64,000 nt of DNA from Bromus sterilis (taxonomy: Eukaryota; Streptophyta; Magnoliopsida; Poales; Poaceae): contig OX465600.1 in the NCBI GenBank assembly GCA_950022295.1, positions 300,524,031 to 300,588,030 of the forward strand, given 5' to 3'. Position numbers and translations under genes: made by a program. Shown one piece after another: positions 11,716 through 20,302 of this stretch. The notes below the pieces were generated by a model. It did not search any database and had not been told where the DNA came from. It worked only from the letters and a program-made list of their open reading frames with translations. Position 1 is the stretch's first letter. Each line of letters begins with the position of its first letter.

Positions 11716-11801
11716 AGATGAAATGATGAATTTGATTAATTTCCCTATTGGTTTGATTAGCCGATATGATGGCCTAAATACTGAACCGAGTCCGATCATC
11801 T
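11716..11801 (+). ncRNA. C/D-box snoRNA, family 2 (orphan), copy 1
   Basis: An 86-nt unit with terminal stem AGATGA/TCATCT and C box ATGATGA (11723-11729). The D box has changed from CTGA to CCGA (11792-11795), so this copy is probably impaired. It shares the core ATTAATTTCCCTATTGGTTT and the motif CTGAACCG with the units at 11893 and 12308. No rRNA complement was recalled for the guides. Confidence 0.6.
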
Positions 11802-11892
11802 ATTGTTTTCACAAACAAGTTGATTTGTTTTGGCCTCTTGGTAAGGTAATTTCATTTATTGAATATATTTTTTTCTACTACTTCCAATGACG

Positions 11893-11979
11893 GAGATGAG
11901 ATGATGAATGATTAATTTCCCTATTGGTTTGATTGGTCAACATGATGGCCGAAATACTGAACCGAATCTGATCATCCTC
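11893..11979 (+). ncRNA. C/D-box snoRNA, family 2 (orphan), copy 2
   Basis: It has C box ATGATGA (11901-11907), D box CTGA (11968-11971) and a terminal stem GATGA/TCATC. The internal core ATTAATTTCCCTATTGGTTT is identical to the other copies, while bases around C' vary, which suggests the core is the conserved guide. The target is not recognised. Confidence 0.7.
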
Positions 11980-12173
11980 TGTGGTTAGCTATGAAGATAA
12001 ATGAATTTATTACAAAGCTTTGGGAGTTTCATAGATATGGTTTTGTCTTTTGTTTGCGTTTCCAACAAACTGGTGCAGTGTAGAGACATACAAGCAATGG
12101 TAGACCAATTCATAGATTTTTTTTCTTCATAAGTAAATTTGACTTTTTATATTTTTGGTTGAAATGGGCAGTC

Positions 12174-12263
12174 AAGCAGATGATGACCCATAAGTTTATG
12201 GGTAATTTGCATCTGAGGCATTTCTGTGATGTCACTCTTTTTCACCTTGGAGATCTAATGCAG
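12174..12263 (+). ncRNA. C/D-box snoRNA, U16-like, copy 3 (degenerate)
   Basis: It carries the same two guides as the units at 11219 and 11556, with C box ATGATGA (12180-12186) and D' CTGA (12213-12216). The D box is CTAA (12255-12258) and the outer stem is shortened to GCA/TGC. The D-side 25S guide is therefore probably not used; the copy may be decaying. Confidence 0.6.
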
Positions 12264-12307
12264 CAGCCCTCATTTTGACTCGTTGTTATATTTTGTGTTT
12301 AATTAGT

Positions 12308-12400
12308 GAGAGATGAGATGATGAATGAGATTAATTTCCCTATTGGTTTGATTGTCGATATGATGGCCTCAAAACTGAACCGTATCTGATCATCATCTCT
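12308..12400 (+). ncRNA. C/D-box snoRNA, family 2 (orphan), copy 3
   Basis: Best copy of the family: C box ATGATGA (12318-12324), D box CTGA (12386-12389), and a long terminal stem GAGATGA with TCATC/ATCTC. A C'-like ATGATGG lies at about 12360-12366. It follows a U16-like unit by 45 bp, the same order as 11556-11716, so the pair seems to have been duplicated together. Confidence 0.75.
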
Positions 12401-12566
12401 GGTTTCATACAAATGTGTATTTGTTTTCATCTTCTGGTTTGATAATGTTTTTCAACTTGGTATTCTTCCTTATATTAGCTTACGCTTGCACTCAAATTCC
12501 AGTTTAACTGTGTTTATTTGTTTCTAGTTATTTTTTATGTATATAATTCCAAGTTCAACCTTCGGT

Positions 12567-12648
12567 GGTGCAGTGATTATAAAACATTCCTCGTACTGAC
12601 GGGAGATCCCTGTGAACGACACCTATACACCCATAGAATCTGAGCACC
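12567..12648 (+). ncRNA. C/D-box snoRNA, family 3, 18S guide, copy 1
   Basis: An 82-nt unit with stem GGTGC/GCACC, C box GTGATTA (12573-12579), D' CTGA (12596-12599), C' TGTGAAC, and D CTGA (12640-12643). The D' guide CATTCCTCGT is complementary to 18S ACGAGGAATG in the 3' domain. The D guide CACCCATAGAATC is complementary to plant 18S GATTCTATGGGTG, the fifth-base rule selecting the U in TTCTATG. Dual-guide snoRNA by inference; the rRNA strings are recalled. Confidence 0.8.
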
Positions 12649-12891
12649 AACAAAGCATTATTCAGATTTCATTTTTATTCTTGTGTTAGCTATGTTTATT
12701 TGCCTTCAGATTGATTTTTGTTTGGGCTTGAGATTAAATGTTTTTTTGTTGTTTATCTGTCATCCTTATAGCTAATAATTTACCTGGGTTGTGTTATCCC
12801 GTGTAGGACATAGAACTTGTGTTCACTGTACAATGGTTTAAGCTTGGGTGATTTGGTAATTGATTTGTTCTTGGTGTGGGTGGTTGCAACT

Positions 12892-12970
12892 GTGCAGTGA
12901 TTATAAAACATTCCTCGTACTGATGGGAGATCCCTGTGAAGACTCCTATACACCCATAGAATCTGAGCAC
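12892..12970 (+). ncRNA. C/D-box snoRNA, family 3, 18S guide, copy 2
   Basis: A near-identical copy of the unit at 12567: stem GTGC/GCAC, C box GTGATTA (12897-12903), D' CTGA (12920-12923), D CTGA (12963-12966), and both guides unchanged. Its upstream and downstream sequence also resembles that of copy 1 only in short stretches, so the duplication is not recent or the spacers evolve fast. Confidence 0.8.
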
Positions 12971-13299
12971 GGAAAAACCTTTCATTCTTTCAATCTGTTT
13001 TTGTGGTTTCATTTTTTCTCTTTGATGATTTCTGTGATTTCTGATGGAGCGTTTTTGTTGTATGCATAGATCTGAAGTCCAACTGTAGCAGTTGTTCTCT
13101 GTGAGTGTCAATGTGTTGATGATGATAGGTTTGTATCTATTAGTGTTTTTGTCTGTTTGTGGCCAAGGATTAAACTAATTTATAGACAAGCATATGTCTG
13201 AATTTTCTTCATGTGGAATGATCTAATCTTCTCTATGAGGCCAATGATCTTTATTTTTTTTATCTGTAGTTTTGATTGATGCATTTCATGTTTGCTTTT

Positions 13300-13381
13300 G
13301 ATGCCAATGATGATTAGTGTGAACCTTTCTCAATGAAATCACTAATGATTACATAAATTACTGCCTTCCTTCTGAGGCATC
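13300..13381 (+). ncRNA. C/D-box snoRNA, 18S guide (snR74/U83-like site)
   Basis: An 82-nt unit with perfect terminal stem GATGCC (13300-13305)/GGCATC (13376-13381), C box ATGATGA (13307-13313) and D CTGA (13372-13375). The guide CTGCCTTCCTT next to D is complementary to 18S AAGGAAGGCAG; the fifth base selects the A equivalent to yeast 18S A420 (snR74) and human A468. That the guide lands on a known methylation site supports the call. The site lies about 16 nt from the U16-like target. Confidence 0.85.
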
Positions 13382-13452
13382 ACAAATTATTGGATTGTTT
13401 TTTCAATTTATCTGTCAATTTGTTTTTTGTGTCTTGTATTAGAGGGTTGCCC

Positions 13453-13542
13453 AGGTCGAATGATGATCACAAGTGCATAGTTCATATGATCAAATCGTGA
13501 TTACTTGAACAAAAAAAGTCTTTCGCTCCTATCTGATGACCT
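13453..13542 (+). ncRNA. C/D-box snoRNA, 25S guide (snR39b-like site)
   Basis: A 90-nt unit with stem AGGTC/GACCT, C box ATGATGA (13460-13466) and D CTGA (13533-13536). The D guide AGTCTTTCGCTCCTAT pairs with 25S ATAGGGGCGAAAGACT with one G-U pair; the fifth base selects a G in ATAGG, equivalent to yeast 25S G805 (snR39b, snoR39BY in plants). The target string is recalled. Confidence 0.8.
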
Positions 13543-13904
13543 TTGAACCTCACCCTTGGCCTTGCCGACCAAACCTGTGTTTTGATCAAATCGTTAAGGA
13601 GAATCAAACCTGTTTTTTGATGTTGAGATTCCTTGGGACAGTGAAGATTGATATTTGGTCTCGTTCGTCGTAACTGGCACAATTTTGCCTTGCCGACCAT
13701 CCTGATATATCACCACCCATATTCTGAGTCCTCTTATTGCAAACTATCTTTGTTTGACATGTTAACTTTTTGTTGTTTTTTTTGCCTATGATGCCAATAA
13801 TATCTCAATTTATAATGATGTTAAAATCTCTGTTTTTGTATTTGTTTAATTCAGTTAGTAATGTATTTAGGTAACTAATTGGCATCAGTTTATGCTTTCC
13901 ACAT

Positions 13905-13977
13905 GATATCAAGTGCATATTGAGATGACCAAAATGTTTTACTTGAATAAAATTGTCTTTCGCTCCTAGCATGCGAC
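13905..13977 (+). pseudogene. Degenerate copy of the 25S-guide snoRNA
   Basis: It shares ATCAAGTGCATA, TTTTACTTGAATAAAA and the guide GTCTTTCGCTCCTA with the unit at 13453, but the C box is ATGATAT and the D box is lost (TAGCATGC in place of TATCTGATG). It is probably a snoRNA pseudogene left by local duplication. Confidence 0.6.
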
Positions 13978-14058
13978 CGTCATTTTCCCTGTTTTATTTA
14001 CACTAAATTGCATAGAAACAGAATCCTTGCTTGGGATTTTTTTCTTTGCTTTAATTTG

Positions 14059-14132
14059 GAGCAGTGATGAGACAATTCAATAAAGATGATCTTTTAGGTG
14101 TGATTATCAATCGCTACGTTCTTACTGAGCTC
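14059..14132 (+). ncRNA. C/D-box snoRNA, 5.8S rRNA guide
   Basis: A 74-nt unit closed by GAGC/GCTC, with C box GTGATGA (14064-14070) and D CTGA (14125-14128). The guide TCGCTACGTTCTT is complementary to 5.8S AAGAACGTAGCGA over 13 bases; the fifth base points to the A in GAAGAACG, position 47 in plant 5.8S, a known 2'-O-methylation site in Arabidopsis. No other rRNA target seen. Sequence evidence is strong; the target rests on recall. Confidence 0.85.
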
Positions 14133-14263
14133 TTATCTGTTTGCTAGATTTTTTTGTGTTTGTTATGGTCTATTCACTCTTTTTTCTAGATTTAGTTTGA
14201 TTGGTTCTTCAAATTTGTTTAAACTTTGATTGTTATTTGTACAATTGATTCTTTGATGTTTTG

Positions 14264-14328
14264 AGGGTGATGATTTCATATTTGTCGCTCCAGTCTTAGA
14301 GTCCACATTGTTGGATCTGTGCTGATTG
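14264..14328 (+). ncRNA. Possible C/D-box snoRNA
   Basis: It has C box GTGATGA (14267-14273) and CTGA (14322-14325), 48 nt apart, in line with its neighbours. There is no clear terminal stem and no rRNA complement was recognised. Listed because of its position within the cluster. Confidence 0.3.
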
Positions 14329-14417
14329 ACATACTTATGAATCTGACTCGGTAGATAATGATATCATATTTTACCGCACCCTAGATGTCCAGTTGGTTAG
14401 ATTTTGTCTTCTTTGGT

Positions 14418-14521
14418 GATGGCAGTGACGATTTTCAATTATTCAAGCTCAACAGACCAAATCACAGGTTTTCTCTCTGGAGTTGATTTGTATGCTGATT
14501 ATCCCGCTGAACCGAGCCATC
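14418..14521 (+). ncRNA. Possible C/D-box snoRNA with long stem
   Basis: A 6-bp terminal stem GATGGC/GCCATC encloses a C-box-like GTGACGA (14425-14431) and two CTGA motifs (about 14494-14497 and 14507-14510). The D box is not placed next to the stem as usual, and the guide TTATCCCG has only a short match to 25S CGGGATAA. Tentative. Confidence 0.35.
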
Positions 14522-14630
14522 TAATATCTGATTTTTCAATCTATCGCGCTTATTTTCTCTCAAATCATTTTACTTAATAATGCATACTTTTGTGTTTTAA
14601 GTTTTTGTTTTGTTTGTTTTGGAGGATGCA

Positions 14631-14723
14631 GTTGCGATGAGGATAACAAGCTCCCTCTTCTGAAAGCATTGAAGACATTGCCGGCAGAATCGAACCAATT
14701 AAATATTGCCACCACTGAGCAAC
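14631..14723 (+). ncRNA. C/D-box snoRNA, target unknown
   Basis: A 93-nt unit with stem GTTGC/GCAAC, C-box-like CGATGAG (14635-14641), D' CTGA (14660-14663) and D CTGA (14715-14718). Box spacing and stem fit the neighbours; the C box is non-canonical. I could not place either guide on rRNA. Confidence 0.5.
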
Positions 14724-14930
14724 TTTGTGCCATTTTCTTTTTCATTTGATCAGTATCAGGCATTAAACCTTGAAACAATCTTCGGACACACCCTCTGACG
14801 CAGCAAATATTTGCCTATGAATGACAGTTGTTTATATTCTGGATGATACACCTTCTGGCATGGAACATATTTTCCTAAATTGGGTTGGTCAATCCCTTTT
14901 TCCAAATTATCTCTCTAGAACTCAATTGAA

Positions 14931-15003
14931 CCTATGATGATTAGCTTTATGTTGGAATTACCGTCAGATTTCAAATGACGATATTTTTGCGGCTTTCTGA
15001 GGC
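14931..15003 (+). ncRNA. C/D-box snoRNA, probable 18S guide
   Basis: C box ATGATGA (14934-14940) and D CTGA (14997-15000) are closed by a short CCT/AGG stem. The segment TGGAATTACCG before a D'-like CAGA is complementary to 18S CGGTAATTCCA, an 11-base match in the conserved 530-loop region. The D-side guide has no target that I recognise. Confidence 0.55.
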
Positions 15004-15545
15004 TTAAAACCTGCTGGTCTTCTACTTGTTATATTACCCCATTGTAAGGTCTCTGTTTAGTGCTGTATTTAATATCTGTTTGCACCTGTTTTGGTTCAGC
15101 CGCTGTGAGTGTGGTTTTAAGTTGGTCTTTGACGGATTTGCTCTTTTTTTTGTTATAGTACCCAATTGTCTGAATTTGTGTGTTGCCATTTATTCTGCTT
15201 GTTGAAATTTTGTTTCTTTTGGTTTGCAGAGTTTTTATTATTATGAATACAGTTTTATACAGTAACTTGCTTGTTGTTTGGTAAATATAATTGATAAATT
15301 TGGACATAAAATGGCAACGATGATAAATTTAAGGCTTGTTTCTCAAAACATTGACAGTTCCCGCCTAAGAGTTTTTGCCCAGCCAGGCTTGAGAGCTAAT
15401 GCTGCTAATTCCTTCCTGGATGTCTGAGCCTCGTCAATATCTCTAATTTATCTTAATTTCTATTTTAGTTTGCTGTCTTCACTGCATGTTTGTTTGCATT
15501 GGAGGTAAATTTAGGGCTTTGTTTTTTTTTGAAAGATTTGCAGTT

Positions 15546-15692
15546 GTCGCAGAGGTTTTGCCCTGCTAGCCTTAATAGCTAATGCTGCTAAATCCTCAAA
15601 TAGAGCATGCAACCATATCTATTGTTGTCGGGGCACAATGCTTTTGCTGCGCAGCTCAGGCCTGCATTGTCTGGTATCCTTCCTACAAATCA
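15546..15692 (+). ncRNA. Possible H/ACA-like snoRNA at the cluster end
   Basis: A hairpin-forming stretch (GAGG-TTT near 15551 with AAA-TCCTC near 15590) is followed by an H-box-like AGAGCA (15602-15607), a second hairpin (CAATGC 15636-15641 with GCATTG 15664-15669) and then ACA at about 15684-15686. The order fits hairpin-hinge-hairpin-tail, but pseudouridylation pockets were not worked out. A related single hairpin with GCTAATGCTGCTAA lies at 15361-15420. Weak evidence. Confidence 0.3.
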
Positions 15693-15699
15693 ACAGCCA

Positions 15700-16420
15700 C
15701 ACCTCCCGTTGCAATGCAATCGGAAAGTATAGTCACTACAGCTGTTGTGGTGTCTGCTGAAGAGCAAACCTTGCGAACTGCCATTTGGACTGAGCCCAAC
15801 CTCAGCTATGTGAGCTTGGGCCCAACTTGGGACAAATCTGGTGGTTAGGTCGTAGCTGCCTCGATGAGCGCCAATCTGTGCGCCTCAACAGTTGGCTCGT
15901 ACCTAGGAGAAGAAGAGGTTGCATGCGCCACCTGCACCCGTCAAGTTCGGTTGTCCCAATTGCATACACCACATATTAAAGCTTAAAATGTGGTTCAAAT
16001 GTGAGCACACTTTTGATAATGTTTGGAAAGAGATCAGGAAAGAATGAACTGCAGTTAAGACTCCTGGCCCAGATGGTCACAAAGACTGTTATTAAGTCTG
16101 TGTAGATGAGGTCACAAAGACTGTTCTTAATATTCCTCCATAGCCACCGGCCAATGGTGTAGAGGCACGTCTAAAACAATGCAGTGGCACGTCTAAGCAC
16201 GCATGATCCACAATTACCATTCTACTCCTGCCGTCCAGTTTCATCGTCGATCTGCACATGGAAAAACCATGTAAATCACTACTCATGCAAAACTTGTGGA
16301 TGGCAGCTGGCAGCGTGTGTGAGCTGCTCTCCCGGCCTCGTGGAGCCAGTAGGTACCTGCCAAGAGAGGGACGGGAAGCAATACTGTGCATTGTACTACC
16401 ACAGTATGTAGTTACTTAGC
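15700..16420. other. Unassigned sequence after the snoRNA cluster
   Basis: No gene recognised. The plus frame 15582-15848 overlaps the possible H/ACA unit and has no family resemblance. Any terminator or poly(A) site of the snoRNA precursor would lie here, but none is obvious. Confidence 0.35.
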
Positions 16421-17147
16421 GCAACTCTAGCAGAATCCTTATCATGTAGACCCTTAAAACTGATATAAATATCAAAAACAGCGTGGTATAATGGTGCAAA
16501 TCGACTACGATCGAGATCGAGCAGATCTCGTATCCGAAACTGTATCCATAATATATAGTGAGCAAACGTCCATGGCCGGCGAAGCCCGTCCCGCTCCGGC
16601 CGTGGTCCCCACGGCCACGCTCCGGCCATGCGCGCCCCCACCGCGCTTCATCCCGACCACGCCAGCCACCGCCGCGCTCTGCCCCGTCCTTGCTCGCCGT
16701 CGTCTCGTCCACGCCAACCTCCGCCGCCTACCACCCAGGCCATGCTTGCCCTCGTCGCCTGTCCATTGCCGACCGAGCATCACCCGCCTTGATTCGGGCT
16801 GCTGGTGGCCTGTTCCGCCCTATCCGTGGCCGAACTCGCCTCGGCAGTGGAGGTCAAGCCGGCCAAAATTCGAACAGGCATCAACAAATTCCGCTGTGTG
16901 GGGACCTTTTTCCGACGTGTGGCGACGGATTCGGGCGAGTTTCAGGTTGATTCTGGTGAGTTCTGTGGTGGCGCGTTTGCTCCGATCAGGTTTGCCCGTT
17001 TACGGGTTGAACTGTATATTGCCTTTCAACCTGTACATTTAAGGTGTTTGCGGATGGATTCTCGGTGTCCCACGCCGTTTTTTGAACCGAAACCGTAATT
17101 GCATTTTTTACGGGTTTGATCGTTTTTAAGGGGTCTGCTAGAGTTGC
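16421..17147. mobile_element. Non-autonomous TIR DNA transposon
   Basis: The left end GCAACTCTAGCAG (16421-16433) recurs inverted at the right end (CTGCTAGAGTTGC, 17135-17147). The match continues inward as ACCCTTAAAA after a 16-bp insertion in the left copy. TTA occurs close to both ends and might be a target duplication, which would suggest PIF/Harbinger, but the outermost bases differ. The GC-rich interior (16560-16860) is open in several frames on both strands; these frames conflict and I do not call a gene. Confidence 0.55.
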
Positions 17148-17900
17148 TTTTAGGGTTGAACATATCCTGAGCCACTCGATCAATTCTCGGCTATCATGTT
17201 ATAAAAAGGTTATCTATGGCACAAATATTGAAAATGTGTCACAACACCTGCAACATAATAAAAATCTATGTATGCAACGTATTGGCGACACATGCCATTG
17301 ATAAATAAGGCATTTGCACCAAGCGAAAAAAACTTATAAAAGCATAAAACCAGAAATATTTGTAACATGTACGCAACATTATCGGGATACTCATGAGTGA
17401 ACAACAACACACTTGTAGCATGTTCAAACATCGTATTATTTTAACATCGAGAAATCTCAATTTCTCTGATCTCTCACGATCAACAATGGAGGCACCAAAC
17501 CTTTCTAAATTCAGGCAAATCAGCCATGAATTCATCTTGCTGGAACCCAGCAGAGCCAGATCTGGTGACCCTGGAATCTTTGTTTGTCATTCCAACATCT
17601 TTTGGTGATTGGAATGAGCTCCGCCATTAGGTATTCATGGTTTCAGGCCGGGAGGAGACGTTGGGGAAGGGGACTGCAGTAAGCGTAGATGCTTTCAAGG
17701 AAGAATTGGTCTAGCATATTATGCAATTAGGTTCGTACTTCCATGGTGCTAGTCGACGTATGCATCTTTTCTCCTCATAGAATTTTTGAAGATGACAATA
17801 ATCGTGGGCATGGGGATGCACATGATGTTCGATCACGGGTAGATGTTTTGAAAAGATCAGCGTCTGCGTAGCCATACGATAGGACAATCCGTAGCTACCA
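17148..17900. other. Unassigned intergenic sequence
   Basis: No gene or terminal repeat seen. Short TGTAACATG/GTAGCATG-type words recur at 17360-17420 without forming a clear array. Confidence 0.35.
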
Positions 17901-18235
17901 GATCGCGCGCACTCGAAAACAACGAACTTTGCAATAAAAGTTCTGCTGTTGTCGGACCATTGCTATAGAACCTTTGTTGCAAAGGGATTCAAATATTTTT
18001 TTTACGATGGCGCGCACCTGAGACAATGAGCTTTGCAACAGAGACTGTTGTTGTCGGATCATTGCAACAGAGTCTCTGTTGCAAAAGGGTCTAAGCATTT
18101 TTTTTCCGACCGCTCGCACTTGAAACAATGAGCTTTGTAATAGATGCTCTGTTGCGGTTGGATTGTTTTTCGATCGCGCGCACCCAAAACAACAAGCTTT
18201 GCAACATTGCAGCAACGAGGATGTTACTGGTGACC
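17901..18235. repeat. Minisatellite, unit about 103 bp
   Basis: Units begin with a GATCGCGCGCAC-type box at 17901, 18006, 18108 and 18172, each followed by AACAATGAGCTTTGCAAC. Spacings are 105, 102 and 64 bp; the third unit is shortened. Each unit also holds an inverted pair of GTTGCA/TGCAAC words. The array is cut by the family A element at 18304 and GTTGCAA-rich sequence resumes at 41461. Confidence 0.75.
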
Positions 18236-18303
18236 TTACAACAACGTCAATGTTTGCAACGGGTGAGCACATAACATTAGCGACCTCTGCAGCAAGGGGC
18301 AAG

Positions 18304-18650
18304 TGATTGCCTCCCCTGTTAACCGCGCCAATAAACGATTCTTGATAACCCACAAGTCTAGGGGATCAATTGTACCTTTTCGATAAATAAGAGTGTCGAA
18401 CCCAACGAGGAGAAGAAGATGCTGATAAGTGACACTGGATAAGGAAAGGCTGCACACCCTCAAAGGTAAATATTGTAGGGGTTTTTGGTTTAAGCAACAG
18501 AAAAGTAAAAGACAAGCAAAGTAAACAGGGTAACTGAGGAGTAGCAAGTGGCCCAATCCGTTCACAAGGATAAGCCTAGGAACTAAACTTATAAAAGCTA
18601 AAGCGTTCTCGAGAACAAATGAGAGAGATAGCCAAGTTACTTTCACCATA
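18304..18650 (-). repeat. 3' LTR of family A element, distal part
   Basis: This is the first 347 bp (plus-strand order) of the 3' LTR, aligning with 39916-40265. The family B element sits directly after the CCATA duplication at 18646-18650. Left end TGATTGCC compares with TGGGATTGCC in the 5' LTR, a 2-bp difference at the terminus. Confidence 0.9.
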
Positions 18651-20291
18651 TGATGGCTTCTCGCCCCTCGTAAGTTACCCCAAGTGGAAGGTTTGAGATG
18701 CAGTGCAGCAGCATGTTTCCCTCGGTGAAGATACAAAGGTTATCGAACCAGTAGGACTCAGGACATACAAGTAGGTGGCAATGTCGCCAGAAATTGCTTC
18801 CTGACTAAGGTGTTGTCGTGGACCTGCACACAGCAACAAACAACTTTGCTCCCAACGAGTACAGAGGAGTTGTCAATTCCTCCGGCCTTGTCGTTTACAA
18901 AGGATCAACGCAAGAGATATAAGATGCAAAGAAAAGTAAAAGCTGAAAGTAAATTAAGGTGTGAACAATAATGTGAAGATGGACCGGGGTCCCGTGATTT
19001 TCACTAGTGATGTCTCTCTCCCAAAAGACGATAAAAGTGCTAGCGAGGTAAACAAATCACAGTTGGGCAATTAACAGGATTATGAAGGCACCGCAATGCT
19101 AACTATGTTGCAAAGAAAGGAAGGGCTCAAAAGCAATGGGCAGTACGCCAAGGTAAGTAGACCGAAATCCATCTGCATCTACTACGAATCATCCACCTTG
19201 AGATATCTATCCAGAACATCTCGCTGGTATTAAGTTGCGAATCCCACCCAAAGTGTAAACTCAAAGCAACAGACAACTGCATTAAAAGAACTTTGCGTAA
19301 AGTAAACAATCCTTGCACCCGCAGGTACAAGCATCGTTGTTTTATCCCTGGTGGCAACAACACATCCCCTAGTCTCATGTTTCTGTCACTCAAGCTAGAC
19401 ATCAAGGGGCTGAACCCACAATCGAGCATAACGCTCTCTCTTGGAGTTGCAAATAAAATACTTGGCCAAAGCAAATACCACAACGGAGAACATGCAAGAA
19501 TTTACTCAAGAAAAAAAATATAAAAGAGAAGAACCAAATATATTACTCATCACAATTTGAACATAGTCTCATAATCCATCAGATCCCAACAAACTCAGCA
19601 TATCAACAGCAGAAATCACATAGATTCCTCGATCATGTGAGGCAGCTCACGAGGACTCGAAAGTGGAAGCACAAAGAGGGGAGAGATAGATCATATAGCC
19701 ACTGGTCACGGACCCATGGTCCAAGGGAAACTACTCACGGTACATACGAGAGGCGTCCATGGCCATGGATGGTCTCCCGGAGGGGGTTCCTCCTCCCGGC
19801 AGGGTGCCGGGGCAGCTTCTCCAGGCAGCCCCGATCTAGAAACGGCGGCAGCGGCGGTACAGAGGCGAGTTCGCGGAAAAGAGATCGATATTAGGGGTTT
19901 CCACCCCGAGGGGTAAATATAGGCGAAGGGGGGCATCGAGGGGACCCACGAGGCAATCAGGAGGGTCCCTGGCGCGGCCCAGGGTGGGGCCGCGCCACCT
20001 GCCCTCCTGGCTGCCTGGTGGTGGCCCCCCTTCACTCTCTTGGTGATTCCGGAAGCTTCTGTTGCGCTGATTTTTTATATATTTTTCCCGGAATTTTTGG
20101 AGCACTTTTAATGGCCGGAAAACCTGAAATACAAAAACAGCAGAAAACAGAAGCGGGCAACTGGGTGCACTGAGTTAATAGGTTAGTCCAAATAGGTTCA
20201 AAAGTGTATGAAAGTTTAAGCAAAACATGGCAAAGTCACACAAAACATGCATGGAGCAAGCAGAAATTATAGATACGTTTGAGATGTATCA
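18651..20291 (-). repeat. 3' LTR of family B element
   Basis: It starts TGATGGCTTC and ends AGATGTATCA in plus-strand order. It carries an 11-bp GC-rich hairpin (19970-19997). The open frames at 19127-19483 and 19637-20105 recur in the other LTR and are not genes. Confidence 0.92.
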
Positions 20292-20302
20292 ACATCCCCA
20301 AG

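Noticed and set aside
16491..17042. 183-residue plus frame in GC-rich DNA
   Set aside because: It overlaps four other frames on both strands, lies inside a TIR element and resembles no protein family.
19127..19483. 118-residue frame also present at 7576-7932 and 25863-26219
   Set aside because: It is a conserved part of the family B LTR rather than a gene; its partner frame on the opposite strand is equally open.
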